A DNA stretch of 64,000 bases from Pelagibacteraceae bacterium (GTDB taxonomy: Bacteria; Pseudomonadota; Alphaproteobacteria; HIMB59; GCA-002718135), in assembly GCA_002718135.1 (NCBI GenBank), contig PBDN01000019.1, forward strand, positions 134,805 through 198,804. Direction: 5' to 3'. Shown here in pieces: positions 1-9,077 of the stretch. Position 1 is the stretch's first letter. Each line of letters opens with the position of its first letter. A model generated the notes under the pieces. The model searched no databases and was not told where the DNA came from. It was given only the letters and a program-made list of their open reading frames with translations. The position numbers and the translations under genes were made by a program.

Positions 1-902
1 CCCTCATAGTTAGAAATCACGCGGAATGGCTGTTCGATTGTATCGAATATCCGTGGCAGTTCCACATCCGCCACCTCGTATCCCGATGCCGACAGTGTTG
101 ACGCTGCCTTTTCAAGTGCCGCTCTGGAGCAATCCTCCGCCTCATCCCACATCGGCGTTTTGCAGACACCGATCTTTGGTCGTCCGGCATCCACTGGCAA
201 TATTTCCCCTTTCACAGATTGATAGACCAGGCCGATGTCCTCAGCAGAGCGGGCAAAGTAACCGAGCGTATCTAGAGATTTTTTTAAACCAGAAATTCCC
301 GCTCGATCTAGTCCGTCTAAACTTGCCTTGTAACCTACGACACCACAAAATGACGCTGGCAGGATCACCGATCCGCCTGTCTGGGTACCATTTGCGAGCG
401 GTACCATAAAATCGGCTACCGCGGCGGCCGATCCGCTGGACGAAACACCAGGTGTCCGGTCGGTATCATGAGGGTTGCGCACGCCGACCGGCAGCGGGCT
501 TGCAAACTGGGTTGTTGTTGTTTTGCCAAGTAGAACTGCTCCTGCGGCCCGCAGCGCTGCCACACAGTGTGAGTCCTTAGTCGGTCTGTGATCCCGGTAA
601 ATATCTGATCCGTATTCTGTCGGCATATCGTAAGTATCAAGTACATCTTTTATGCCAACGGGAATGCCGTGCAGCGGGCCTGTCGGTGTGTCAGAAAGAT
701 CGCAGGCGCGGGCCTGAGCTAAAGCTTGGTCAGCATTTACGAATGCCCAAGCGCGCAGTGTCTCATCGTGTTTTGATATGCGGTCTAAACAATCTTCAAC
801 TAAATGCACCGACTTCAACCTCCCCATCGCGAGTTTGCGAGCCGCTTCGCTTGCGGTTAGGGTGTTTAGACCAGACGGTGGTTCATTCAATATTGATGAC
901 AT
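1..902 (-). CDS. Amidase family protein (amidase signature enzyme), C-terminus beyond window
   Basis: Hydrolase of the amidase signature family, which cleaves amide bonds with a Ser-cisSer-Lys triad. Translating the minus strand from the ATG at 902-900 gives an open frame to the window edge (about 300 residues). It contains GIPVGIKDV with the catalytic Lys at about residue 77, and the signature GVSSSGSAAAVA at about residue 150, which holds both catalytic serines. GGAGAG lies just upstream of the ATG. The family is usually 450-500 residues, so about one third lies outside the window. It follows the PhyH-type gene by 26 bases on the same strand and probably ends the box transcript. The substrate cannot be told. 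A GatA role is unlikely in this catabolic setting. Confidence 0.88.
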   Translation of the reverse strand, partial: MSSILNEPPSGLNTLTASEAARKLAMGRLKSVHLVEDCLDRISKHDETLRAWAFVNADQALAQARACDLSDTPTGPLHGIPVGIKDVLDTYDMPTEYGSDIYRDHRPTKDSHCVAALRAAGAVLLGKTTTTQFASPLPVGVRNPHDTDRTPGVSSSGSAAAVADFMVPLANGTQTGGSVILPASFCGVVGYKASLDGLDRAGISGLKKSLDTLGYFARSAEDIGLVYQSVKGEILPVDAGRPKIGVCKTPMWDEAEDCSRAALEKAASTLSASGYEVADVELPRIFDTIEQPFRVISNYE

Positions 903-928
903 ATGCTCTCCGAGCGTTTGATCAAATA

Positions 929-1756
929 TTAGGTCGCATCCTCGCGGAGAGCTTCCTGCGCATACTGCGGGTCAACATAACGATCGCCGGCAGCTTTCAC
1001 GTGGGCATAGACTTTTTCATCTCGGTCTGTCTCGGGGACCGGGTCGACATCCCAGTGACCGTATTCGTCTACGCCGCGTACGAGGGATGCAGGGCGTCGG
1101 CCGATGGTGGATCGGACATACGATGGAAAATAGAAAATTCCTAGGCCGATACGCATATGTTCGGTTTCATTGGGATTAGATCCGTGCACAATCCTCTCGT
1201 GGTGGCAGGAAAACTGCCCAGCCCGAAGAACTAGGTCGACGGCGCCGCTATCGTCTATTTCCTGGATTGACTGCCCCCTCGCCAGAAGGTTCTTCTCGTC
1301 AAAGGTCTCGACGTGAGAATAGGTGTCTCCGTTATGGGTGCCCGGAACAACCCGCACACATCCATTCTCAGGTGTACTATCGGTAATAGCTAACCACACC
1401 GTGACAAGTTGGTTGGGTTCCAGTCCGAAGTAAGCGGAATCCTGATGCCACGAGACAAAAGACCCATCCTGGCCGGGCTTCATCCAAAAACGGGACGATA
1501 ATGCATATATATTCGGACCAATCAGGTCTTCGACTACGTCCAGAATATTCGGATTACAGGAGAACTCGTATGAACGCCGGAAGCAAAGATGACCTTTGAC
1601 GATAATTTCGGATGCACGTATGCCTTCCTCGCGCTCAAAGTCATCTAGATCTCTGCACATGGCAGCCGCTTCAGTGGAACTAACCCCGTCAAAAGGAACT
1701 AAATAACCGTTTTCTCTGTAATACGCGATCTGTTCATCGGTCAGCACCTTAGGCAT
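929..1756 (-). CDS. Phytanoyl-CoA dioxygenase (PhyH) family protein
   Basis: Likely Fe(II)/2-oxoglutarate-dependent oxygenase of the PhyH family. The iron-binding HxD is WHQDSAYFG (H104 and D106 from the start used here). The distal His lies in VHGSNPNETEHMR, whose Arg would bind 2-oxoglutarate. At 275 residues the length is normal. Two ATG codons stand in tandem (1759 and 1756); GGGGGAG is better spaced for the second, so 1756 is used. The gene lies about 33 bases after benzoate-CoA ligase and 26 before the amidase, so it is probably co-transcribed with the box genes. It is not a known box component. It may hydroxylate a related aromatic or aliphatic acid; that is inference. Confidence 0.85.
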   Translation of the reverse strand: MPKVLTDEQIAYYRENGYLVPFDGVSSTEAAAMCRDLDDFEREEGIRASEIIVKGHLCFRRSYEFSCNPNILDVVEDLIGPNIYALSSRFWMKPGQDGSFVSWHQDSAYFGLEPNQLVTVWLAITDSTPENGCVRVVPGTHNGDTYSHVETFDEKNLLARGQSIQEIDDSGAVDLVLRAGQFSCHHERIVHGSNPNETEHMRIGLGIFYFPSYVRSTIGRRPASLVRGVDEYGHWDVDPVPETDRDEKVYAHVKAAGDRYVDPQYAQEALREDAT

Positions 1757-1789
1757 CATCTCCCCCGATAAAGTTCAAGCGGCCAAGAC

Positions 1790-3373
1790 TTACTGGCTAG
1801 CGCGGAGCTTGAAACGCTGGATTTTGCCGGTCGCGGTCTTAGGAAGTTCGTCCACAAAATAAAACCACCGAGGGTATTTGTATCGAGCCAAGCCATCCTT
1901 GCAGTGGTCTAGTAACTCGGCGGCTAGATCGTCATCAGCATCGCTGTGCTCTTTTAGGATTATGTGTGCTTCCGGTTTTACAAGCCCATCACTGTCCTCG
2001 CGGCCAACCACACCTGCTTCGAGTACCTTTGGATGATCGATTAGGCGAGCTTCGATTTCAATCGGCGAGCACCAGATACCACCGACCTTGATCATGTCGT
2101 CTGATCTTCCATTGTAGACGTAATAGCCACCCGCATCCTGAGTATAAGTATCACCCGTATTCAGCCAGTCATCACCGAGCATTGTCTGCTCTGTTCTTTC
2201 AGGCTGATTCCAATAATAGGGGGCCATCGATTGACCCTGCACCCAAAGCCGGCCAACCTCCCCCTGTTCGACATCTTTGCCATCGTCATCAACTATCCGG
2301 GCGTTATAACCCGGTAATATCTTGCCACTGGTTCCCGGTTTAGCATCTGTAGGCCGATTAGAAATGAAGATATGGGTACCCTCTGTCGATCCGATCCCGT
2401 CTATCAACGGATGCCCGACTTTTTCTTTCCATCGGTAAAAAATTGGGGCGGGCAGAGACTCCCCTGCGGATATCGAAATCCGAATACTCGAAAGGTCGGG
2501 CGTCTCGGTTTCCAGCGTGCGACACTGTGCTGCGTAAAGCGTCGGCACGCCAAAATAAATCGTCGGCCTGAATTTCTCGATGATCCGAAATGTCATCTCC
2601 GGCGAGGGGCGTTCATCGGATAGTACCGTACAGGCTCCATAGTTGAGTGGGAAATTCATAGAATTCCCGAGCCCGTAGGCGAAAAATAGCTTCGCCGCCG
2701 AAAATATTATATCGCTTTCGGTAATACCAAGGACCGGTTCCGTATATAAAACGCTATTGACAAGTAAATCCCGCTGTCGATGAACTGTCCCTTTTGGACG
2801 TCCCGTGGAACCTGAAGAATAGAGCCAGAAACATTCGGCCATAGAATCCGATGGGTACGGCGCCAAGTCTATACTAGCCGCATCCATCATCTCCTTTATC
2901 CCGCTATCACCTTCCGTCTTGGCCAAAAACGTCGGATTGCGGGAAGCCGCAGCCAAGGCTGCTTCAACTTCGTCAGAGAATTCTGGAGAATAGACCAATG
3001 CCTCACACTCAGAATCCTCAATCATGTACTGGTAATCTTTTGCCCGCAGCAGGGTATTAATAGGCACGGGAACGATGCCGGATTTGATCGCACCATAATA
3101 TAGGTACACGAATTCTGGACAGTCTTTGACGATCATTAGCATACGCTGACGCGGGTGCAGGCCGGCTGCAAGCAAGGCATTGCCGCAGCGACTTACCCGC
3201 TCTGCTAGTTGTCTGTAGGTGACCTGCTCTTTATCCGTAATATAGGCAAGTCGGTCCGCACGCCCCTCATCCAGATGACGATCAATCATATGGACTGCAA
3301 CGTTAAACGATTCAGAAAAATTAAACACCGGCGCATCACCGGAGCGGTCGATATGAACCGTATTGGTCTCCAT
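1790..3373 (-). CDS. Benzoate-CoA ligase family protein
   Basis: Cytoplasmic AMP-forming ligase that would activate benzoate (or a substituted benzoate) to its CoA thioester, the first step of the box pathway. The ANL fold is complete: P-loop YSSGSTGRPKG near residue 185, A5 motif GIGSTEGTHIF, A7 GDTYTQD, A8 hinge GRSDDMIKVGG, and the C-terminal catalytic Lys in PKTATGKIQR. The start METN at 3373 is preferred over an upstream ATG at 3391 because AGGGGG sits at good spacing before it. The length of 527 residues is typical of benzoate-CoA ligases. It follows boxB by about 110 bases. Overall resemblance is to BclA/BadA-type enzymes; 4-hydroxybenzoate or another aryl acid could also be the substrate. 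Confidence 0.88.
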   Translation of the reverse strand: METNTVHIDRSGDAPVFNFSESFNVAVHMIDRHLDEGRADRLAYITDKEQVTYRQLAERVSRCGNALLAAGLHPRQRMLMIVKDCPEFVYLYYGAIKSGIVPVPINTLLRAKDYQYMIEDSECEALVYSPEFSDEVEAALAAASRNPTFLAKTEGDSGIKEMMDAASIDLAPYPSDSMAECFWLYSSGSTGRPKGTVHRQRDLLVNSVLYTEPVLGITESDIIFSAAKLFFAYGLGNSMNFPLNYGACTVLSDERPSPEMTFRIIEKFRPTIYFGVPTLYAAQCRTLETETPDLSSIRISISAGESLPAPIFYRWKEKVGHPLIDGIGSTEGTHIFISNRPTDAKPGTSGKILPGYNARIVDDDGKDVEQGEVGRLWVQGQSMAPYYWNQPERTEQTMLGDDWLNTGDTYTQDAGGYYVYNGRSDDMIKVGGIWCSPIEIEARLIDHPKVLEAGVVGREDSDGLVKPEAHIILKEHSDADDDLAAELLDHCKDGLARYKYPRWFYFVDELPKTATGKIQRFKLRASQ

Positions 3374-3486
3374 TGTTAACCCCCTAACCATCTTTTCTGG
3401 CCTTTTAGCCAGTCTTTATGGCTTGTTTCTACCGCTACCCGGCGACAGATGGAAGAAGGGCGGGCTAAAATCAGCCCTTATCTTCA

Positions 3487-4914
3487 TCAATGGAATTTTA
3501 CGTATTCGTATTCGAACGGATTTCCGTGGATACCTTTGGCCGGAGGCGCAATCCAGCTGGCTATCTTACCCGGCTCATAACAGGGTTTCATAAGCGCTTT
3601 TACAAACTCCCGATCACTGTCCGTCGGCAGCCAATCAGATTTATTCGTACTCCATTCTGCGTCTGAGATTACCTTGCCATCGGGCGAAACCTTCACTTCG
3701 GCAAAATTACCAATAGCACGGTGGAAGCCCCGGTGGGGTAATTGAAACTTAAAATCGTGCCCGTGCTTTTCGATAACTTTATTCCAGCGGGTCATCCCAC
3801 GTTGGCAATCATCAATATAATCTTGGCGGAGCTTTTCATTTACTGAGGTTAGTGCTGGATGTTGTTCTTCCACGATCTTATTGCCCCGAAGCATCAGCAC
3901 TGGATAGCAGTAATCGATCAGACGATGGTCGTCCTCAATTTTGCCCTCATGGAAACGACCCTTTAGTCCCTGAGTATAATAATTTGCTGCGTTCGTAGAT
4001 AACTCCTGGCCGAAAAGATCGACCGATACCGAATAATGGAAATTGATCCACCTTTGCATAGTGGGTAAATCAATCGCGCCGGCTTGGCGGATACGCTCGG
4101 GATCGTCGGTACCCAGTTCTTCCATCACCTCACTCGTCCGTTTGACGATACGCATTACACCGGACTCCCCGACAAACATATGATGCGCTTCCTCCGTAAG
4201 CATAAACTGACAAGTCCGTGCTAATGGATCGAAACCACCCTCCGCTAGGGATGCAAGCTGATATTTACCGTCTCGGTCGGTGAAAAACGCAAACATGAAC
4301 ATTGAGAGCCATTCCGGGGTAGGCTCATTAAACGCCCCAAGGATACGGGGCTTATCAGGATCCCCCGAGTGTCGCTCGAGCATCATCTCTGCTTCCTCGC
4401 GACCATCCCTACCAAAATGGGCGTGGAGCAAGTAAACCATTGCCCATAGGTGTCTTCCCTCCTCCACATTAATCTGGAAAAGGTTACGCAGATCATAAAG
4501 CGATGGAGCCGTTTGTCCGAGTATACGTTGTTGTTCGACCGATGCCGGTTCCGTATCTCCCTGGGTAACGATAAGACGCCGCAGCGTTGACCTATACTCA
4601 CCTGGGACTTCCTGCCACACAGGTTCACCTTTGTGGTCGCCAAAACCAATTTTGCGATCTGGTATAGGTTCGTTGAGAAAAATGCCCCATCGATATTCTG
4701 GCATTTTCACATAGTCAAAGTTCGCCCAACCATTCGCGCTCACATCCACTGCCGTCCGCAGATAAACATCGTAGCCCTGAGTTCCTTCTGGTCCGAGTTC
4801 ATCCCACCAACTCAAATAGTTAGGAAGCCAAGATTCGAGCGCCCTTTGCAATCGGCGGTTTTCGCTTAGATCAACGTTGTTGGGGATGCGTTCATTGTAA
4901 TTTATGGACGACAT
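3487..4914 (-). CDS. boxB: Benzoyl-CoA 2,3-epoxidase, oxygenase component BoxB
   Basis: Diiron monooxygenase that forms 2,3-epoxybenzoyl-CoA from benzoyl-CoA, O2 and electrons from the reductase BoxA. Possible iron ligands are E122, E152-x2-H155 (EEGRH), D213 (FTDRD) and E242-x2-H245 (TEEAHH). These run at a constant offset of two from the Azoarcus BoxB ligands as I recall them. MSSINYN at 4914 is chosen as the start because GAGGA precedes it; an upstream start at 4959 has no support. The 475-residue length fits BoxB. It lies 53 bases after boxC on the same strand. No boxA is present in the window, so the electron donor must be encoded elsewhere. Confidence 0.95.
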   Translation of the reverse strand: MSSINYNERIPNNVDLSENRRLQRALESWLPNYLSWWDELGPEGTQGYDVYLRTAVDVSANGWANFDYVKMPEYRWGIFLNEPIPDRKIGFGDHKGEPVWQEVPGEYRSTLRRLIVTQGDTEPASVEQQRILGQTAPSLYDLRNLFQINVEEGRHLWAMVYLLHAHFGRDGREEAEMMLERHSGDPDKPRILGAFNEPTPEWLSMFMFAFFTDRDGKYQLASLAEGGFDPLARTCQFMLTEEAHHMFVGESGVMRIVKRTSEVMEELGTDDPERIRQAGAIDLPTMQRWINFHYSVSVDLFGQELSTNAANYYTQGLKGRFHEGKIEDDHRLIDYCYPVLMLRGNKIVEEQHPALTSVNEKLRQDYIDDCQRGMTRWNKVIEKHGHDFKFQLPHRGFHRAIGNFAEVKVSPDGKVISDAEWSTNKSDWLPTDSDREFVKALMKPCYEPGKIASWIAPPAKGIHGNPFEYEYVKFH

Positions 4915-4967
4915 ATTTAAGTCCTCAATAAGTAGAATGGTACCGGAGAGATAGAACACGCATAGGT

Positions 4968-6659
4968 TCAGACCCGTTGTTTGTTATATTCGGCCTTTTG
5001 CCCAGATCCGTAGACCTGCAGGGCACCATCTTCGCCAACGGCATTTGGTCTCTGGAAAATCCAATTTTGCCAGGCCGAAAGCCGGCCAAAAATCTTAGTT
5101 TCTAGCGTTTCAGGACCAGCGAATCTGAGGCTTGCCTCCATTCCCGTCAAAGCATCTGGCGAGAAACTCGCCCGTTCTTCAATTGCTATGCGAACTTCAT
5201 CCTCCCAGTCGATATCGTCTGGAGCGAATGTGACCAATCCAAGTTCTTCAGCATCCAAAGCTACAATGTCTTTTCCTACTTCCGATTTAATATTATCGGC
5301 CTGAGCTGGGTCGCTGAGAAATCTATGCTCTAGCCGACTCAACCCATTGGGCATCTCAAGTGACCCAAAGTTCATTTCTGTAAGAATGAGTGTGGCTTCG
5401 GGGACGTTAGATCCCTCAAAGGACCCATCCAGCATATAAGACCGGTCAGCAGCAAGCACCAGTTCTAATAGGGTGCCTGTAAAGCAGCTACCGGGCTCGA
5501 TGAGCGTGATGATTGAACGGGAGGACACATCGACCCGCTTAAATGTTCGTTTCATAAATAAGGTGATTTCGCGGATCAACCAATGATCAGCGTTTTCTAT
5601 AAGAACTCTGTCTGCAGCTTTCACATTTTCTGAGTGGCCCTCAGTCTTGAATATCCAAGTACCGATTGCCTGCTCGTTTACGCGAAGTTCCATGATAGCG
5701 TCCTCAAGATCACGGCACATAGCGAAAGGCCAAAACTTAGCCCCTTGTAACTCGACACCTTCGACATCGCTCGGCGGCACTTCCGTGGGCGAGGAAATCG
5801 TGATTGTAGCCGTTGCAAGCTCTCGGTCGATATCAACCGCCAGAGTATCGTAAACGATTCGGTTGTCATCGATCTCTCGATTAAGCGGTGTTAGATTGAT
5901 CCCTCTTGTATCCGTTGGCCTATCACTATCTGCCGCAAACTCCGCTGCACGTTCGGCCACGGCGTCATTGAATTTCGAACGCGGAACAACCTCATCGACT
6001 AGACCCCAATCGGTTGCCCGTTTCCCGCGGATACCCTCCGAGGTTGTACAAAAGTAATCCGCCCGATCATGGCGGACCTTACGCTTGTCAACAAGCCTAG
6101 TTAGGCCTCCAGTCCCGGGTAAAACGGCAAGCAGAGGTAGCTCGGGTAGCGATATTGTGGAGGAACCGTCATCAATGAGCATTATATGGTCACAGGCAAG
6201 CGCAAGCTCATATCCGCCCCCAGCACATGCGCCGTTGACGGCGGCAAGAAATCTAATTCCGGAATGCTGAGTGGTGTCTTCTATACCGTTACGAGTTTCA
6301 TTGGTAAATTTGCAGAAATTTACTTTATGGGCATGAGTCGACTGGGACAGCATCCTGATGTTTGCGCCAGCACAAAAAACCCGGTCTTTGTCGGAGGTCA
6401 TTATGACAGCGCCAACCTGCGGATGCTCAAATCGTATTCTCTGTAAAGCATCATGGAGTTCGATGTCTACGCCAAGATCATAGGAATTTAGCTTCAGTTC
6501 ATAACCCGGAACGAGCGTCGCATTCTCATCAACATCGAGCGCTAAACGCGCCACCCGGCCATCAATCGTCAGTTTCCAATGTTTGTATTGGTCTGGGCTC
6601 GTCCGAAAGTCGATACGCGGCTCGCCGGCCTCGATCACTGGTGAAGATTCGGTCGACAT
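4968..6659 (-). CDS. boxC: Benzoyl-CoA-dihydrodiol lyase BoxC
   Basis: Crotonase-superfamily enzyme that hydrolytically opens the ring of 2,3-epoxybenzoyl-CoA (or its dihydrodiol), releasing formate and 3,4-dehydroadipyl-CoA semialdehyde. It has two crotonase-like halves. The first contains the oxyanion-hole segment FCAGANIRML near residue 110 and NGACAGGGYELALACDH. At 563 residues it matches BoxC length. GGAGGT just before MSTESS (6659) fixes the start; the longer frame starting at 6698 is unlikely. It is the first gene of the box operon, with boxB 53 bases downstream. The formate it releases could feed the formate dehydrogenase encoded at 17.9-22.4 kb. Confidence 0.95.
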   Translation of the reverse strand: MSTESSPVIEAGEPRIDFRTSPDQYKHWKLTIDGRVARLALDVDENATLVPGYELKLNSYDLGVDIELHDALQRIRFEHPQVGAVIMTSDKDRVFCAGANIRMLSQSTHAHKVNFCKFTNETRNGIEDTTQHSGIRFLAAVNGACAGGGYELALACDHIMLIDDGSSTISLPELPLLAVLPGTGGLTRLVDKRKVRHDRADYFCTTSEGIRGKRATDWGLVDEVVPRSKFNDAVAERAAEFAADSDRPTDTRGINLTPLNREIDDNRIVYDTLAVDIDRELATATITISSPTEVPPSDVEGVELQGAKFWPFAMCRDLEDAIMELRVNEQAIGTWIFKTEGHSENVKAADRVLIENADHWLIREITLFMKRTFKRVDVSSRSIITLIEPGSCFTGTLLELVLAADRSYMLDGSFEGSNVPEATLILTEMNFGSLEMPNGLSRLEHRFLSDPAQADNIKSEVGKDIVALDAEELGLVTFAPDDIDWEDEVRIAIEERASFSPDALTGMEASLRFAGPETLETKIFGRLSAWQNWIFQRPNAVGEDGALQVYGSGQKAEYNKQRV

Positions 6660-6706
6660 ATTACCTCCGATGTCATCCTGCCTTTGCGGGATTTCCAAAA
6701 CCCATT

Positions 6707-6720
6707 GGACCCATGGATCC
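6707..6720. promoter_or_regulatory. Near-perfect 14-bp palindrome upstream of boxC (possible operator)
   Basis: GGACCCATGGATCC is a palindrome with one mismatched pair. It lies 48-61 bases before the boxC start, in the 272-base gap between boxC and the divergent acyl-CoA ligase. CCCATTGG directly before it partly repeats its core. A regulator site is possible, but no regulator gene is nearby. Confidence 0.3.
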
Positions 6721-6741
6721 CTACTTACTAAAATAATACTG

Positions 6742-6755
6742 ACTATTTGGATAGT
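6742..6755. promoter_or_regulatory. Inverted repeat in the boxC / acyl-CoA ligase divergent gap
   Basis: ACTAT-TTGG-ATAGT, flanked by further symmetric bases (ATACT ... AGTAT). It lies about 85 bases before boxC and 180 before the divergent ligase, inside an A/T-rich stretch with no supported gene. It is a possible binding site or promoter element; the arms are short. Confidence 0.25.
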
Positions 6756-6931
6756 ATGTTAAATCAAAGTTAAGATCAAGACCTTTTACCAAAAAAAATT
6801 TGATGACCGTTGACGCTGTCTGATGGTTGCCGCATGTCGGCGATCTGCTAAGGTCGCGTCCGATATAAAATGGACCTCCAACAACAAAAACTATCATTAC
6901 CAACGGATTTCTAGCTGGTTAAAACGGGCCA

Positions 6932-8482
6932 ATGGCGGAAACAAAAATCACACAACCGACTTTCTTATCATGGCTGGAGCGTAACGCCAGGGAAACGCCG
7001 GATAAGATCGCGATTTGTTCGCTGGACCAACAGAAGCAAATCTCACACGGAGAGCTGTTCCGAATTGCGAACCAAATCGGGCATTACTTTAGAGCTCGTA
7101 ATATCGAAGCGAATGACCGTGTCGCCCTTCTATCAAACAACTCAATCGAGCATCTCATCATTTATCTAGCATCATTGGCCTATGGGTGCACGATCTGCAC
7201 CATTCATGTCGAGATGAATGCGCGTTATTTCGAGAGTATTCTAAAAGCTGTAAATGCCCCTCTAGTAATCGAGGAAACGGACATTCCGGCGCTACAGGGA
7301 ATTCAGGCAAAAGTCGGCGGAGATTGGCGATCTCTCGGCGAATGGATGCCGGAGGGTGGCACCGGTATATTCGCCGAACTCGCAAATTTTGAAGACACAG
7401 TTGGCGACTGGCCCGTGGCATCAAGGACAGACGACATATCAATTTTTTATACCTCTGGCACCTCCTCCACGCCAAAGGGCGTGGTCTGCTCTTATGCGGA
7501 ATTATTCGATAACACCATGCCAATCTCGGATGCCTTTGGCATCACGTCCGAGGACCGTATTCTTGATTACCGATCTATGAATTGGATGTCCGCACAGGTC
7601 CTGTCGGCGATTGGATTCATTGCTAAGGGAGCAACCCTGTTTCTAGCAAGGAAATTTTCAGTCAGCCGCTTCTTCACGTGGGTAAACGAACACAAGATCA
7701 CGGTTGCCGCGGGAAACCCAACAATCATAAACATGTTAGTCAATCGAGAAGGACACCGCGGCAAAGGCGCGGCGCATAGCCTGCGATTTATCACGTCCAG
7801 CTCGGCTCCTCTACTAGTATCGGAATGGCAGCGCTTCGAAGAGACTTTCGGCATCCATGTCTGTCAGGGATATGGCGCCAGCGAAGTCGGCTGGATAGCA
7901 GGAAGCAATGAAAAGTCGCGCAAACTGGGGTCTGTTGGGCGCCCGGTCGACTACCAGAAAGTCACTATAGTAAATCCGGAGGGGAATGAACTACCACGAG
8001 ACGAAATCGGTGCAATCCAACTGAACGGAAACCCTGCAGGAAAATACCGGTATTTAGACGAAGACGGATCTATTCGAATCAATTCTGAGCGTTCAGCACT
8101 TACTGGCGACCTCGGGTTCATAGACAAAGATGGGTTTCTATTCGTAACCGGACGTGAAAAGGACCTTATCATTCGGGGTGGCGTAAATATTTCACCCCTT
8201 GAAATTGACAATGTTATCTTACAGATGCCCGCCGTCGCGGACGTCGCCACAGTAGGTGTACCAGATGTGACCTATGGGGAGCAGGTGATTGTCTATATCC
8301 AGCCTAAAGAAAGTTCCCGGATCACGCCTGAAAATGTTCTAGACCACTGCAGCCATTTGCTCGCTGAGTTCAAGATTCCATATCAAGTAATCTTCCGTAA
8401 AACATTGCCAAAGACCGAGCGCGGCAAAATGGATCGGAACGCCCTTTGCGAAGAATGGAAACGGGAGCAAGCTACCACCTGA
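6932..8482 (+). CDS. AMP-dependent acyl-CoA ligase (class I adenylate-forming enzyme)
   Basis: Predicted ATP-dependent acid-CoA ligase. The P-loop FYTSGTSSTPKGV is at about residue 171, A5 is GYGASEVGW, A7 is TGDLGFIDKDG, A8 is GREKDLIIRGGVNISPLEID, and the C-terminal catalytic Lys is in PKTERGKMDR. The length of 516 residues is normal. It is transcribed away from the box operon and ends close to the oppositely oriented RidA-like gene. Its sequence differs clearly from the benzoate-CoA ligase at 1.8-3.4 kb, so it probably activates another acid, either from the same diet of aromatics or a carnitine- or fatty-acid-like substrate. The substrate is not identifiable from the sequence. Confidence 0.85.
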   Translation: MAETKITQPTFLSWLERNARETPDKIAICSLDQQKQISHGELFRIANQIGHYFRARNIEANDRVALLSNNSIEHLIIYLASLAYGCTICTIHVEMNARYFESILKAVNAPLVIEETDIPALQGIQAKVGGDWRSLGEWMPEGGTGIFAELANFEDTVGDWPVASRTDDISIFYTSGTSSTPKGVVCSYAELFDNTMPISDAFGITSEDRILDYRSMNWMSAQVLSAIGFIAKGATLFLARKFSVSRFFTWVNEHKITVAAGNPTIINMLVNREGHRGKGAAHSLRFITSSSAPLLVSEWQRFEETFGIHVCQGYGASEVGWIAGSNEKSRKLGSVGRPVDYQKVTIVNPEGNELPRDEIGAIQLNGNPAGKYRYLDEDGSIRINSERSALTGDLGFIDKDGFLFVTGREKDLIIRGGVNISPLEIDNVILQMPAVADVATVGVPDVTYGEQVIVYIQPKESSRITPENVLDHCSHLLAEFKIPYQVIFRKTLPKTERGKMDRNALCEEWKREQATT

Positions 8483-8521
8483 GTCAGCAATCTCAGATCA
8501 CCGCTTAAAGAAATCGGTTTT

Positions 8522-8905
8522 TCAGGTCCCCGCGCCAAGAAACGCGGTGGCCTCAATCTCGACCAATGCATCTGGTGACGCCAGCGCGGAAATCGCAACG
8601 AGTGTTGAACACGGCATTCTGCCGGAGAAAAATTCGCTGCGAGCTCTACCGAAGCCCGGCCGGTTATCCATGTCCGTAAGATAAATATTGAGTTTAGCGA
8701 CATCCTCGATACGCCCACCCGCTGCTTCGATAAGAGACTTAATCTTCTGGAAGCAATCTACAGATTGGTGGTAAACGTCGCCGTTAGTATCGCTTGCTAT
8801 CATTCCGGACAAGATCAACTGGTTACCGACCTTGAGACAGTTACTATAAATGTTACCGTTTGGTTCCGGCACTCCCGGTACAGATAATTTTGTAATTTTG
8901 TCCAT
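8522..8905 (-). CDS. RidA/YjgF/UK114 family protein lacking the RidA arginine
   Basis: Small trimeric-fold protein of the Rid family (127 residues, normal). Recognisable features are NCLKVGNQLILSGMIA, NIYLTDMD and the C-terminal VEIEATAFLG. Canonical RidA enamine/imine deaminases have an Arg in a segment like PARSTV. Here the equivalent is MPCSTL, with Cys at the Arg position, so classical enamine deaminase activity is doubtful. Rid proteins without this Arg often sit in catabolic operons and may hydrolyse or protonate ring-cleavage products. It is the last gene of the 8.5-16.9 kb minus-strand cluster, 172 bases after the Rieske gene. AAAGGGA precedes the ATG. Confidence 0.85.
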   Translation of the reverse strand: MDKITKLSVPGVPEPNGNIYSNCLKVGNQLILSGMIASDTNGDVYHQSVDCFQKIKSLIEAAGGRIEDVAKLNIYLTDMDNRPGFGRARSEFFSGRMPCSTLVAISALASPDALVEIEATAFLGAGT

Positions 8906-9077
8906 TAGACTTTCCCTTTACTATGCGGCCATCTCAAATCTCCTACCTGCTCCCACCACGAATCCGATTGCTTGGGCAATATTTCAGCCCACGTTGAAAC
9001 AGCCAACCGGTTCACGCTGAAAAAAAGCGCGTGTTTAAGCTGATAGAACTTGGTCGTATCTATGAGTACCATGTTGC

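Noticed and set aside
26..409. 127-residue plus-strand frame at the left edge
   Set aside because: It is antisense to the amidase, whose signature motifs are clear on the minus strand.
416..646. 76-residue minus-strand frame
   Set aside because: It overlaps the amidase in another frame, and the amidase frame carries the motifs.
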